Source of the DNA: Deefgea salmonis
Lineage (GTDB): Bacteria > Pseudomonadota > Gammaproteobacteria > Burkholderiales > Chitinibacteraceae
DNA length: 64,000 bases
Direction: 5' to 3'
Assembly (NCBI RefSeq): GCF_020531905.1
Contig: NZ_JAJAWG010000010.1
Coordinates: 1-64,000, forward strand
Made by a program: the position numbers and the translations under genes. Each line of letters begins with the position of its first letter. The stretch's first letter is position 1. Below are positions 36,937-46,448 of the stretch, one piece after another. Below the pieces are notes generated by a model, which searched no databases, was not told the origin of the DNA, and worked only from the letters and a program-made list of their open reading frames with translations.

Positions 36937-38247
36937 ATGAATTTACTCAGTAGCACGCTGCTGATTGCCTTGTTGATTGCGATCAGCGCCTTTTTATCGA
37001 TTTCAGAAATTTCGCTTGCTGCCAGTCGTAAGCTCAAATTAGAGCAAATGCGCGACGAAGGCGACGCCCGCGCCGCTCTGGTTTTGGGCCTACAGTCGCA
37101 ACCTGGGCACTTTTTTACTGCCGTGCAAATCGGCGTGAATGTGGTGGCTATTTTGGCCGGTGTGCTCGGCGAAAGTGTTTATGCCCAAGCGTTTACCCAA
37201 TTTTTTAGCCAATACATTCATCCCACGCAGGCGCAAAGTGTGGGTTCGATTGGTTCGTTTCTGATTGTCACCACCGCTTTTATTTTAATTGCCGATCTGA
37301 TCCCCAAACGAATTGGCATGGCTGCGTCTGAAGCCGTTGCAGTGCGGATTGTGCGACCGATTTTATTTTGCGTCTCTTGCTTACGCCCTTTAGTTTGGTT
37401 TTTTAATGGCTTGGCCAATTGGGTGATTCAACGCCTTGGCTTGCCGGCCGCGCGTTTAAATGACATTACCACCGAAGATATTTTGGCATTAGCCAATGCC
37501 GGTGCTTTGGCTGGGGTGGTCGCCAAACAAGAACATCAATTGATTGAAAACGTTTTTGAGCTGGAAGAACGCACCGCACCATCGAGCATGACCGCGCGCG
37601 AAAACATTATCTGGATTGATCGATTAGAAAGCGACGAGCTGATCAAAAATAAAATCTTGGCCCATCCACACGCCAAGTTTCCGGTGTGTATGGGCAATAT
37701 TGATCAAGTGATTGGTTACGTTGATTCGCAAGATATTTTAAGTAATGTGTTACGCGGTGAAAGCATTTCATTACGCGGTGATGGCTTATTGCGCAATGCG
37801 TTGATTTTGCCCGAATCGCTGACGCTGGCTGAAATCATGGCGCACTTTAAAGCGGCGCGCGAAGACTTTGCCATCATCATCAATGAATATGCCTTAGTCG
37901 TTGGTCTGATTACGATGAATGACATTACCGGCATGTTGATGGGGGATCAATATATTGCCCCTGACGAAGAACAAATCGTTCAGCGCGATGAAAACTCTTG
38001 GTTGGTGGATGGCATCACTGCGATTGGCGATTTGGAGCGCGTCTTGCACATCGAAGCCTTTCCCGATGATGACCAATACGAAACCATTGCCGGTTTTATG
38101 ATGTATATCTTACGCAAAGTCCCCAAGCGCACCGATTGCGTGATTCATGCCGGGTTTAAATTTGAAGTGGTCGATATTGATCATTATAAAATTGACCAAT
38201 TGCTCGTCACCCGCGTTTTGAGCGAGCCGCCAAACACAGCAGTTTAA
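36937..38247 (+). CDS. DUF21-CBS-CorC/HlyC membrane protein (YtfL/PaeA-like)
   Basis: 436-residue inner-membrane protein: N-terminal DUF21 (CNNM) domain with four hydrophobic segments (1-155), two CBS motifs (about 205-330, including GYVDSQDIL and VVGLITMNDI) and a C-terminal CorC_HlyC domain (about 345-430, WLVDGITAIGDLERVL). Family members are linked to Mg2+/Co2+ or polyamine export; YtfL (PaeA) is the nearest type by length. Substrate not proved. Confidence 0.9.
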   Translation: MNLLSSTLLIALLIAISAFLSISEISLAASRKLKLEQMRDEGDARAALVLGLQSQPGHFFTAVQIGVNVVAILAGVLGESVYAQAFTQFFSQYIHPTQAQSVGSIGSFLIVTTAFILIADLIPKRIGMAASEAVAVRIVRPILFCVSCLRPLVWFFNGLANWVIQRLGLPAARLNDITTEDILALANAGALAGVVAKQEHQLIENVFELEERTAPSSMTARENIIWIDRLESDELIKNKILAHPHAKFPVCMGNIDQVIGYVDSQDILSNVLRGESISLRGDGLLRNALILPESLTLAEIMAHFKAAREDFAIIINEYALVVGLITMNDITGMLMGDQYIAPDEEQIVQRDENSWLVDGITAIGDLERVLHIEAFPDDDQYETIAGFMMYILRKVPKRTDCVIHAGFKFEVVDIDHYKIDQLLVTRVLSEPPNTAV

Positions 38248-38255
38248 TCCTCACC

Positions 38256-38280
38256 AGCAGCAAGGCTTTGCTTTGCTGCT
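38256..38280 (+). terminator. Hairpin after the CorC-like gene
   Basis: Arms AGCAGCAAGGC (38256-38266) and GCTTTGCTGCT (38270-38280) pair with one mismatch across a 3-base loop. No T-run follows. Confidence 0.5.
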
Positions 38281-38474
38281 GCGTCACACTTAACCCACCC
38301 TCTCTAAATCGAGTGCCATGCCTGTGGCTAAATTTACGCACAAAAATATTTTCGTGTAATTTACCTTACAAATTAATCATTAATAATATACTATTTATCT
38401 AACAATATGCTGAGCCGCTATGCAATGCGTATTACAGGACTGGCAGGGATTTGGGATTTCAAAAAGGATAGAGA

Positions 38475-39035
38475 ATGAATTTTCTGATTGTGCCGGGCTT
38501 GGGTGATTCAAGTGAGGCTCACTGGCAAAGTCGCTGGGAAAAAACCAATGCCAACTTTAGCCGCGTTGAGCAAGCCAGCTGGGGTTATCCGCAGCATGAT
38601 GCTTGGCTGGCCAATTTAGACGCAGCAGTACAACGCTCGGGGCCAGAGACCATACTCATCGCCCATAGTTTAGGCTGCTTACTCGTTGCCAATTGGGCGG
38701 CACAAACCACTAAATCAATCCGAGGTGCTTTTTTGGTCGCACCACCCGATCCACATCATCCAAATTTCCCAAAGACTGCGAGCGGTTTTGAGCACCTTTC
38801 GCAAGCGCCACTGCCCTTTCCCAGCATGGTTGTCACCAGCAGCAATGATCCTTATGCCTCATTAGAATTTGCAATTCGTACCGCAACGGCGTGGGGTAGT
38901 AGCTGGAAAAACCTTGGCGCGTATGGCCATATTAATGTGGAGAGTGGCTTTGGCGACTGGCCCGCTGGACTCGCTTTACTCAATCAATTACTCAGCCAAT
39001 GCCAACAACAGGAATTGAGCGCTAATTTAGCGTGA
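38475..39035 (+). CDS. RBBP9/YdeN-family alpha/beta hydrolase
   Basis: Cytoplasmic serine hydrolase of 186 residues. The triad is visible: Ser in AHSLGC, Asp in SSNDPY, His in GHINVESGFG. Typical N-terminus FLIVPGLGDSSEAHWQ. The substrate is unknown. An AT-rich stretch (38340-38410) upstream probably holds the promoter. Confidence 0.92.
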   Translation: MNFLIVPGLGDSSEAHWQSRWEKTNANFSRVEQASWGYPQHDAWLANLDAAVQRSGPETILIAHSLGCLLVANWAAQTTKSIRGAFLVAPPDPHHPNFPKTASGFEHLSQAPLPFPSMVVTSSNDPYASLEFAIRTATAWGSSWKNLGAYGHINVESGFGDWPAGLALLNQLLSQCQQQELSANLA

Positions 39036-39049
39036 AATTCACCGGCAAA

Positions 39050-39082
39050 AATAAAGCGAGCGCCATTAGCGCTCGCTTTATT
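39050..39082. terminator. Bidirectional terminator
   Basis: Perfect 14-bp stem AATAAAGCGAGCGC/GCGCTCGCTTTATT (39050-39063 and 39069-39082) with 5-base loop CATTA lies between convergent genes. Confidence 0.93.
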
Positions 39083-39107
39083 CATTCTCAAAGCAAAATG
39101 AATTCAA

Positions 39108-39638
39108 TTAGAATTTCAAACCAACACCAGCGTACAAGCCATCCGCTACAGTACGGGTGTAACGATCGTTAAATTCAGCTTGGCTAAAGCGATAGCCAAA
39201 ATCAACGGCGATGGGTTTACTGATATTAAAACGAACACCCACTGAAGAATCAACATAGCTGGTCAAGCTACCTGAAGACGCAAAGCTTGGCGCCCAGTAA
39301 GCGCTACCATAAATTGAAAATTGCTGGGTCAATGGGATAGTCAGATCACCACCAAAAGACAGCGCATATTCAGTATCGCTGTAATTAAAGTCGAGCAAAT
39401 TAGCCTTCGCGCCAACAGTCAAGGTATTGTCACCAAGCGGAATATTCTGACCAAAGCCGATATTGGCAATCGTATTTTCGTGATCGTAGTTGTATAACAA
39501 ATCGGCAGAAAGCTTGAATTGATTGATGTTATTGTTGTAATGCACACCGACGTATTCATGACCAATTGAAGATGAAAAATCGCTTGCATGAACGCCAGCA
39601 GAAAGTGCTAACGCACAGGCAGTGATATAAAAACGCAT
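39108..39638 (-). CDS. YfaZ-like outer-membrane beta-barrel protein
   Basis: 176-residue protein with signal peptide (1-18, ending VHA), alternating hydrophobic strands and a terminal aromatic residue (GLKF), as expected for a small outer-membrane barrel. Sequence style resembles the YfaZ family of uncertain function. Confidence 0.78.
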   Translation of the reverse strand: MRFYITACALALSAGVHASDFSSSIGHEYVGVHYNNNINQFKLSADLLYNYDHENTIANIGFGQNIPLGDNTLTVGAKANLLDFNYSDTEYALSFGGDLTIPLTQQFSIYGSAYWAPSFASSGSLTSYVDSSVGVRFNISKPIAVDFGYRFSQAEFNDRYTRTVADGLYAGVGLKF

Positions 39639-39742
39639 GAAAAGAGTATCCAGCAGATAAATTGGCCGCCAAGCTTACAATTTTTATGCGCGTCGCCGCT
39701 ATGTACAAATGTACAGATCAGCAGGCCTTACTGAATTTAGCG

Positions 39743-40642
39743 TCAAAACCACGGCCAACGCTGGCAATAATGATCCAATAACAAAGCGGCAAATAGCCAT
39801 GCCAAATATTGAATCGAATAGCGAAACAGCGCTTTGGCCAATGCATCACTAGGCTGACGATACAATTGCCACGCACGGCGCAAAAATCCGGTATTGAGCC
39901 AAATCGCGACCAAAGCATAAACACCGGTAGAAAAACCCAAAGCCAATGGCAGTAAAGTCGTCGCCGCCAAAATCCATGAATACAGCCAAATCGCCAATTG
40001 CGTAAACGCGCGGCCATGCGTCACCGGCAACATGGGCAAACCAGCACGGCGATAATCATCTAGTCGATACAAAGCTAAAGCCCAAAAATGCGGTGGCGTC
40101 CACGCATAAATAATCAAAAACAACACTGCCGCCTCTGGTGAAACTGAATTGGTCATTGCCGCCCAACCCAGCACTGGCGGCATCGCGCCCGCAGCGCCAC
40201 CAATCACGATGTTTTGCGGCGTTAATGGTTTTAACCAATGGGTATACACCACTGAATAAGCAAAAAAGGTAGCTAGCGTTAAATACATGGTGAGTGTATT
40301 GACAAACAAGCCCAATATCATTAAACCCAAGCAGGTGCAAAACAGCGCATACACCGCCGCCCACTGCCAAGATAAATGCCCTTGCGGCAAAGGACGTAAA
40401 TGTGTTCTCACCATTAAGGCATCACGCTGGCGCTCCAAAATACAATTGGCAGCCGCGGCACCCGTCGCCACCAAACCAATGCCAATACACGCAGCCAACA
40501 ACACCGACCACTGCATACTACTGGGCATGGCCAATAGCATCCCAATCAAGGCGCAAAACACAATCAGTGCCACTACCCGTGGCTTACCCAAACGCAATAA
40601 ATCACTGCCGCGATGCGAAACAACTAAAGCCAAGCTATTCAT
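39743..40642 (-). CDS. ctaB: Protoheme IX farnesyltransferase (heme O synthase)
   Basis: UbiA-family membrane prenyltransferase, 299 residues, making heme O from heme B for the aa3 oxidase. The first prenyl-binding motif reads NCILERQRDALMVRT, and the second is YAWTPPHFWALAL followed by DDYRRAGLPMLP. AAGGAG precedes ATG 40642. Its 5' end overlaps ctaA by 4 bases. Confidence 0.94.
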   Translation of the reverse strand: MNSLALVVSHRGSDLLRLGKPRVVALIVFCALIGMLLAMPSSMQWSVLLAACIGIGLVATGAAAANCILERQRDALMVRTHLRPLPQGHLSWQWAAVYALFCTCLGLMILGLFVNTLTMYLTLATFFAYSVVYTHWLKPLTPQNIVIGGAAGAMPPVLGWAAMTNSVSPEAAVLFLIIYAWTPPHFWALALYRLDDYRRAGLPMLPVTHGRAFTQLAIWLYSWILAATTLLPLALGFSTGVYALVAIWLNTGFLRRAWQLYRQPSDALAKALFRYSIQYLAWLFAALLLDHYCQRWPWF

Positions 40643-41643
40643 AGCAAACTCCTTACCCACGTTGCATTAAGTCGCGCAGTCGCAGTGTATTGAGCCGCCG
40701 GCAAGCGGACAGTGATAAAAACTAATATCGCTAACAACAGTGCAGCGCCGCCGTTATGCGCCACCGCCAATGGCAGAGGTAATGAAAACAGCACATTACT
40801 CATTCCCAGACCAATCTGTAGCAATAATGCCGCCGCCAACGGCAACGCCAAACGACTAGAGCGCTGATGCAATACATAAATTAAGCGCCCAACCACCAGC
40901 AGCACCAGCATGGCACCCAAGCGATGCAGGCTTTGGATCGCCGCTAAATGCGCCAAGCTTAAAGACGCGCCATCGGCCGTTTGCCCCAATACGCGATCAG
41001 GGCGAAACGCATCCCATACACTGTGATTGCCAGCGAGCTCGTTTTGACACAACACTGAAGTGGCGCACGCCAAACCGGCGTAATTAGTCGAAACCCAACC
41101 GCCTAAAACAATCTGTCCAGTCAGCAGCAATAGCGCCAGATAGCAACAAGATCTCACCCCAGAAAATGTCGTCGGCAGCGGGGTGGCGATTCGGCCCGCC
41201 ATCGCTACCAATAAAGCACACAAAATCATGCCCCCCAATAAATGCGCGGTGACCACCGCTGGCATGAGTTTTAAAGTTACCGTCCACATCCCAAGCAGCG
41301 CTTGAAAAACAATCAGCAATACCGGCAAAACAATCAACCACCTTGGCAAACGCTCTGGCCGTTGCCGCCACAATACCATCGCCAAAGCCAACACCAACAC
41401 GCCTAAACCGGCGGCCACATAGCGGTGCAGCATTTCTTTACTGCCTTTGCCGGCATGCACTTCCCCACCAAAGGTTTGCTCAGCCTGAGTAATCTCGTGC
41501 GGCTCATCGGGTGCGGTGAGTTGACCATAACAACCGGGCCAATCTGGACAACCCAAACCCGCATCCGATAACCGCACATACGCGCCCAGCATGATGAGGG
41601 TGAACGTCCAAAGGATGGTCAGTAGCAATAGCGCTCGAATCAT
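40639..41643 (-). CDS. ctaA: Heme A synthase
   Basis: COX15/CtaA-type membrane monooxygenase, 334 residues with eight helices, converting heme O to heme A. Conserved histidines appear in LHRYVAAGLG, TAHLLGG, LHRLGAM and AHNGGA. The cysteine pair in the second half (CATSVLCQ) is present. Confidence 0.93.
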   Translation of the reverse strand: MIRALLLLTILWTFTLIMLGAYVRLSDAGLGCPDWPGCYGQLTAPDEPHEITQAEQTFGGEVHAGKGSKEMLHRYVAAGLGVLVLALAMVLWRQRPERLPRWLIVLPVLLIVFQALLGMWTVTLKLMPAVVTAHLLGGMILCALLVAMAGRIATPLPTTFSGVRSCCYLALLLLTGQIVLGGWVSTNYAGLACATSVLCQNELAGNHSVWDAFRPDRVLGQTADGASLSLAHLAAIQSLHRLGAMLVLLVVGRLIYVLHQRSSRLALPLAAALLLQIGLGMSNVLFSLPLPLAVAHNGGAALLLAILVFITVRLPAAQYTATARLNATWVRSLL

Positions 41644-41740
41644 CTTTCACCTCAAGTTAAGTCGATAGACAAAGGTTTTCTTACATCATTGTTTCAATTT
41701 ATCGGACTAAAGTGCGGCCTGCGGCTTGGATGCCTTGCCA

Positions 41741-42208
41741 TTACGCTTTTGTGCTGAGACTTAAACCACGATTGTTTTTTAAAATCGTCGCAATTTCTTG
41801 AATGGTTTTTTGCCGTCCTGCGACGTCTTGCAACAACGTTGGCGGATAAAAAATCACCGCATTGCCATGCGGATCGATCAGATATAAACCCAATGCAAAG
41901 TGCGCCGGCAATCGCATTGAACACGCCGCAACACTGCGAATCCGCCCACGCTCGCGGCCCTGGGCGATTTGCAATTGCTGGGCGCTCATCATCAATTGCG
42001 TGGCCACATTGCTGCAGCCAGCAGGATCATGCGCCACCAAGCGCCATTGCTGATCGGCTGCAACAACCGGTTGCGCCAATAACTGCCCGTAGCTTTCGCC
42101 GCCTTTCACGCCGCCGCTCAGCCAAAACCATTGCGCCAATAGCACCGGTGAGATACATAGGGCTAGTATCGATATCAAAACAAATCTAGATCTAGCCTTT
42201 ACTGACAT
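41741..42208 (-). CDS. Cytochrome oxidase assembly-associated membrane protein
   Basis: 155-residue protein with one N-terminal helix (about 10-28) and a periplasmic, Sco/thioredoxin-like domain (QWRLVAHDPAGCSN, then LYLIDPHGNAV). It matches the small protein usually found between surf1 and ctaA. The cysteine pair normally seen as CX3C here has only the first cysteine (CSNVA). GGAGGGGG precedes ATG 42208; the gene overlaps surf1 by 17 bases. Confidence 0.8.
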   Translation of the reverse strand: MSVKARSRFVLISILALCISPVLLAQWFWLSGGVKGGESYGQLLAQPVVAADQQWRLVAHDPAGCSNVATQLMMSAQQLQIAQGRERGRIRSVAACSMRLPAHFALGLYLIDPHGNAVIFYPPTLLQDVAGRQKTIQEIATILKNNRGLSLSTKA

Positions 42209-42923
42209 ACCCCCTCCTTGCTGCCAAGTAAAACTGCCACCATAGATATGCGCCCAAAGCACTCATCAACCACCAACTGAGTGCATACGCCAAATGCCGC
42301 GCAACCCCCATCGGTCGATCTACCGTTAAAGGATAAATCCCTGCAGGAGCATCTTGAGCAACACCATAAGCAATTGGCATCGGTAAATGCGCCCAAGCGG
42401 CAAAACGGCCAAGATCTAAATTTTGAAATACCCGCCCCTGAATCGGCGTAGCGCCCAATTCAATAAAGCGCGGCCATGGCTGAATCGTCACCCGCGGCAT
42501 GTCTTGAGCGATTGGCGGCAACACCCGCTCGCCCGGTGACCACCAACCTCGATTCACCATCACAATCGAGCCGTCTTTTAAACGAAAAGGCGTAATCAAG
42601 TGATAACCCAACTTGCCATCTAAAACCCGCTGGTCAAGCATCATCTCAGCTTGATTTAACCACTCACCATCGAGCAATAGCACCCGCCAAGTCGGTGGTA
42701 CGCCTTGCGACCAGCTTAACTCTGGCAAATGCTGTTGAGCAGCGATTTGCTCAATTAAGTTTTGTTTTTGATTCGCCCGCCACAGCTGCCAAGCGCCCAA
42801 AGCAACAGTTAAACACACTAATCCAGCAAGAAAAATCAGCGCCGCGTACTGCCGTTTGCGCAAAATCTGCTGATTTGGCTTAAGCTGATGAGCTGGAGGA
42901 TCGGGAATGAAAATCATACTCAT
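42192..42923 (-). CDS. SURF1-family oxidase assembly protein
   Basis: 243-residue protein with two terminal membrane helices (about 27-47 and 212-232) and a periplasmic domain containing WRVLLLDGEW, DGKLGYHLITPFRL and VNRGWW, typical of SURF1, which helps insert heme A into subunit I. GGAG lies 7 bases before ATG 42923. Its first 17 bases overlap, head to head, the start of the opposite DUF2909 gene. Confidence 0.93.
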   Translation of the reverse strand: MSMIFIPDPPAHQLKPNQQILRKRQYAALIFLAGLVCLTVALGAWQLWRANQKQNLIEQIAAQQHLPELSWSQGVPPTWRVLLLDGEWLNQAEMMLDQRVLDGKLGYHLITPFRLKDGSIVMVNRGWWSPGERVLPPIAQDMPRVTIQPWPRFIELGATPIQGRVFQNLDLGRFAAWAHLPMPIAYGVAQDAPAGIYPLTVDRPMGVARHLAYALSWWLMSALGAYLWWQFYLAARRGYVSKG

Positions 42924-43095
42924 AGGACTACTCCTAACCATCATGGCACTGCTTGCTCTGGCTTTGACTCAGCTCATCCGTGGTAAATCACAACGCTTAT
43001 TGACCCTACTCGCATGGCGAGTGGCTTTGTCGATTGGCTTATTTTTACTCCTGATCCTCAGCGGCCGAATGGGCTGGATTACGCCTAATTTTTAA
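42907..43095 (+). CDS. DUF2909 twin-helix membrane protein
   Basis: 62-residue protein with two membrane helices (about 3-23 and 36-54), as in the DUF2909 family located beside cox genes in many beta- and gammaproteobacteria. GGAGG lies 8 bases before ATG 42907. It is on the strand opposite to its neighbours. Confidence 0.85.
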   Translation: MKIILIGLLLTIMALLALALTQLIRGKSQRLLTLLAWRVALSIGLFLLLILSGRMGWITPNF

Positions 43096-43155
43096 GCCAT
43101 GACGCCAAGCATCGATCAAGCCGCTTTGGGTTTACGCAGGCGATAGCCTGCCCAC

Positions 43156-44022
43156 TTAGAGCCAATACACCAAAATAAACAGCAATAACCACACCACATC
43201 GACAAAATGCCAATACCAAATCGCCGCCTCAAAACCAAAATGGGCTTGCGGGGTAAAGTGCCCTTTTTGTACCCGAAACCACATTACTGCCAAAATAATC
43301 GTTCCCACCAAAACGTGCATGCCATGAAACCCAGTGAGCATATAAAAGGTCGCGCCATAAGCGCCTGAAGCCAAGGTTAAATGCAGCTCATTCCACGCAT
43401 GACGATACTCATACGCCTGCAAGCATAAGAACAGCGAGCCGAGCAAAATGGTAATGCCCAAACCAAGGCTGAGCTGCTGCCGTTTGTTTTGCATTAATGC
43501 CCAATGCGCCCAGGTTAACGTTAGGCCCGACGTCAATAAAATCCCGGTATTGAGCGCAGGTAAGCCCATCGCACCCATCACATGATAAGCCGCAATTTTG
43601 GGGCCGGTTGCCATCGGCCAATCGGCCTTAAAAGCCGGCCACAGCAAACTTTGCGTATCGCTAAAAAAGCCCAATTCGGGAACAGAAATCACCCGGGTAT
43701 AAAATAAAGCGCCAAAAAATGCGGCAAAAAACATCACTTCAGAAAAAATAAACCAGCTCATTCCCCAGCGAAACGAATAATCCACCTGCTGACCATATTG
43801 CTGGGCCGTCGACTCCTTCACCACATCGCCAAACCAGCCAAATAGCATCCAAATTAAAATCGCCAAGCCCAGTAATAAACTCCAAGTACCAAACGAAACC
43901 TGATTCAGACTCAATGCCGCACCCAGGCCAATAAAAAACAACGCTACCGCCCCCACCACTGGCCAGCGCGAGGGGGACGGTACAAAATAATGCGCATCGT
44001 GAACGCCATTCTCTACATTCAT
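43156..44022 (-). CDS. ctaE: Cytochrome c oxidase subunit III
   Basis: 288-residue membrane protein with seven helices, N-terminal YFVPSPSRWP, WWFGDVV-like region (GWFGDVVKES) and C-terminal FHGMHVLVGT and WYWHFVDVVWLLLF, all characteristic of subunit III. A longer frame to 44085 would overlap the DUF2970 gene; GAGGTGGAG precedes ATG 44022. Confidence 0.95.
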   Translation of the reverse strand: MNVENGVHDAHYFVPSPSRWPVVGAVALFFIGLGAALSLNQVSFGTWSLLLGLAILIWMLFGWFGDVVKESTAQQYGQQVDYSFRWGMSWFIFSEVMFFAAFFGALFYTRVISVPELGFFSDTQSLLWPAFKADWPMATGPKIAAYHVMGAMGLPALNTGILLTSGLTLTWAHWALMQNKRQQLSLGLGITILLGSLFLCLQAYEYRHAWNELHLTLASGAYGATFYMLTGFHGMHVLVGTIILAVMWFRVQKGHFTPQAHFGFEAAIWYWHFVDVVWLLLFILVYWL

Positions 44023-44204
44023 ACTCCACCTCTCACTAAATACCGCGCCAAAGCCAGTAATAGCGCCGCTAACAGTAGCGCGCACAGCACCGCAGCGGCG
44101 ATTAAATACGGCAATTTAAGCGGCGCTTGCTCGGCGTTTTTACGACTTCTCACGCCAAAAAACCCCGCCAGCACCGCCAAGATCGTCGCCCATAAGGTGT
44201 TCAT
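44019..44204 (-). CDS. DUF2970 small membrane protein
   Basis: 61-residue protein with FFGVRSRKNAE and one C-terminal helix (about 33-55), typical of DUF2970 proteins found between cox11 and coxC in betaproteobacteria. It overlaps both neighbours by 4 bases. Confidence 0.85.
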   Translation of the reverse strand: MNTLWATILAVLAGFFGVRSRKNAEQAPLKLPYLIAAAVLCALLLAALLLALARYLVRGGV

Positions 44205-44704
44205 GGCTGGGCCATTTTTTGCAAACTATACGACAAGGTCGCCGCGCCCATTTCAGCCGGCAATTGATCCGCCACTAATAGCACCACGGTCACTTCACGC
44301 CGCTCTTTGGCCGCTATTTGCAATTGATCAAAACAAAAGCATTCTAATTTTTGTAATAAACCCGCCGCCCGAACTGGGGCAAAACTCGGCACGGCGCGCA
44401 CCTGTAATACTTGATCGGATTCATTTTGCAATACAAAGCGCGCTTTCACGACACCGCCCGCTTTGGCCATCACCACCGGATCTAAAGCTTGCATCGTCAT
44501 CGGCAAATCGGCAGCCACATTGCTATCAAACTCTAAGCGCAATGCCGCGCCCGGCTGGGTAATGGCCGCCTGCGCCCGATCCAAGCCGATGGCTTTACAA
44601 AATGCGCTATACAGCGGCGACAAGGCATAGCCAAATCCAAACATCAACATCGCAACTGCCATTAAGCGCAGCGCCAAACGCTGATTTTTTTGCGTTAAAT
44701 CCAT
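44201..44704 (-). CDS. ctaG: Cox11, copper chaperone for the CuB site
   Basis: Periplasmic, membrane-anchored copper chaperone of 167 residues. N-terminal helix (about 10-30), a cysteine at the beginning of the soluble domain (AFCKAIG) and the copper-binding ECFCF motif. AAGGA precedes ATG 44704. Confidence 0.94.
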   Translation of the reverse strand: MDLTQKNQRLALRLMAVAMLMFGFGYALSPLYSAFCKAIGLDRAQAAITQPGAALRLEFDSNVAADLPMTMQALDPVVMAKAGGVVKARFVLQNESDQVLQVRAVPSFAPVRAAGLLQKLECFCFDQLQIAAKERREVTVVLLVADQLPAEMGAATLSYSLQKMAQP

Positions 44705-44727
44705 CGTTGATCCTTGCTGATGCGAGG

Positions 44728-44823
44728 TCAAACCGTGAAATACACCTGTCTAAGCATCACGGCGATAAAAAACAGCGCCGCGAGCAAGACCAGTTTTAGG
44801 GCGGTTTTATGATTACGTGTCAT
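44728..44823 (-). CDS. Cytochrome oxidase small assembly protein, 31 residues
   Basis: A tiny frame MTRNHKTALKLVLL with one hydrophobic helix, ending QVYFTV. Its start shares one base with the ctaD stop (TGATG), and it precedes cox11 as in other betaproteobacterial cox clusters where a peptide of this size is annotated. Confidence 0.7.
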   Translation of the reverse strand: MTRNHKTALKLVLLAALFFIAVMLRQVYFTV

Positions 44824-46448
44824 CAATCGTTCTCCAAACCTTGCGCGCGTAAACCGCGCTGCACGGTGGCTAAATCCGGCGGCGTTTCCCACGTATGATG
44901 CGGTGCAGGCGAAGGCACTTCCCATTCCAAGGTGTTACCGCCTTCCCATGGTCGACTCGGTGCCGGGCCTACGCCACCACGAATGGTGTGAATCACATTG
45001 AATAAAAAGAACACCTGACCAAGACCAAAACACAGCGCGCCGACGCTGGCGATGGCATTAAAGTCCGTAAATTGCAGCGCATAATCTGGAATTCGCCGTG
45101 GCATGCCAGCTAGCCCCAAAAAATGCATCGGGAAAAACGTCACGTTAAACCACAGCATTGACCACCAAAAATGAAACTTGCCCCGTCCCTCGTGGTACAT
45201 AAAGCCGGTCCATTTCGGCAACCAGTAGTATGTGGCTGCAAACAAGCTAAATAGAGCGCCAGCGACCAATACATAGTGAAAATGAGCCACGACATAATAG
45301 GTATCTTGCATTTGCGTATCGACTGGCGCAATCGACAAAATCAAGCCGGAAAAGCCACCCACGGTAAACAAGCAAACAAAACCAATCGCAAACAACATTG
45401 GCGTTTCAAACGTCATACTGCCTTGCCACATTGTCGCAATCCAGTTGAAGACTTTGACCCCAGTCGGCACCGCGATCAGCATGGTTAAAAACATAAAAAA
45501 CAACTGGGCAGTGGCCGGCATACCGACGGCAAACATATGGTGACCCCACACCATAAACGACAAAATCGCAATCGAGCAGGTGGCATAGACCATTGAAACG
45601 TAGCCAAACAAAGGTTTTCGTGCGAATACGGGGATGATTTGGCTGACAATCCCAAACGCCGGCAGCGCCATGATGTACACCTCGGGATGGCCAAAAAACC
45701 AGAAAATATGCTGAAACAGCACCGGGTCGCCACCACCCGCTGCTTTAAAAAAATGCGTGCCAAAATGCCGATCCGTCAGCAACATCGTGACCGCCCCCGC
45801 CAAAACCGGCGCAACGGCAATTAATAAATACGCCGTTACCAATGACGTCCAAGCAAACAAAGGCATTTTCAACAGCGGCATTCCCGGTGCGCGCATATTT
45901 AAAACGGTGGTAATAATATTAATCGAGCCCATAATCGACGATAAACCGAGCAAATGAATGCTAAAAATCGCCAAATCCATGCCCATGCCACTTTGAATCG
46001 ATAGTGGCGGATATAAAGTCCAGCCACCACCAGCGGCACCGCCGGGCACCAATAAAGAAATCAGCAACAAAGCCGCCGCAGGCGGTAACAACCAAAAACT
46101 CCAGTTATTCATCCGCGCAAATGCCATATCTGGCGCGCCGAGCATTAAAGGCAGCATCCAATTGGCCAAACCGGTAAATGCCGGCATAATCGCGCCAAAA
46201 ACCATGATAATGCCGTGTAATGTGGTCAGTTGATTAAAAAACTCGGGTTGCCAATACTGCAATCCCGGCTGAAATAATTCCGCCCGAATACACAAAGCCA
46301 TCACACCGCCGACAAAAAACATCGATAAAGCAAAAAATAAATACAACGTGCCGATGTCTTTATGATTGGTGGCATACAGCCAGCGTCGCCAGCCATGATC
46401 CATCGCATGGTGGCCATGATTTAAATGCTCAGTTGCTGTCGTCATCAT
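44823..46448 (-). CDS. ctaD: Cytochrome c oxidase subunit I
   Basis: 541-residue heme-copper oxidase subunit I, A-type. The active-site stretch WFFGHPEVYIMALP contains the CuB histidine and cross-linked tyrosine; further histidine ligands lie in HHMFAVG and HFHYVLVAG. Twelve helices are expected. Start ATG 46448 overlaps the coxB stop; ATG 46445 is an alternative. Confidence 0.97.
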   Translation of the reverse strand: MMTTATEHLNHGHHAMDHGWRRWLYATNHKDIGTLYLFFALSMFFVGGVMALCIRAELFQPGLQYWQPEFFNQLTTLHGIIMVFGAIMPAFTGLANWMLPLMLGAPDMAFARMNNWSFWLLPPAAALLLISLLVPGGAAGGGWTLYPPLSIQSGMGMDLAIFSIHLLGLSSIMGSINIITTVLNMRAPGMPLLKMPLFAWTSLVTAYLLIAVAPVLAGAVTMLLTDRHFGTHFFKAAGGGDPVLFQHIFWFFGHPEVYIMALPAFGIVSQIIPVFARKPLFGYVSMVYATCSIAILSFMVWGHHMFAVGMPATAQLFFMFLTMLIAVPTGVKVFNWIATMWQGSMTFETPMLFAIGFVCLFTVGGFSGLILSIAPVDTQMQDTYYVVAHFHYVLVAGALFSLFAATYYWLPKWTGFMYHEGRGKFHFWWSMLWFNVTFFPMHFLGLAGMPRRIPDYALQFTDFNAIASVGALCFGLGQVFFLFNVIHTIRGGVGPAPSRPWEGGNTLEWEVPSPAPHHTWETPPDLATVQRGLRAQGLEND

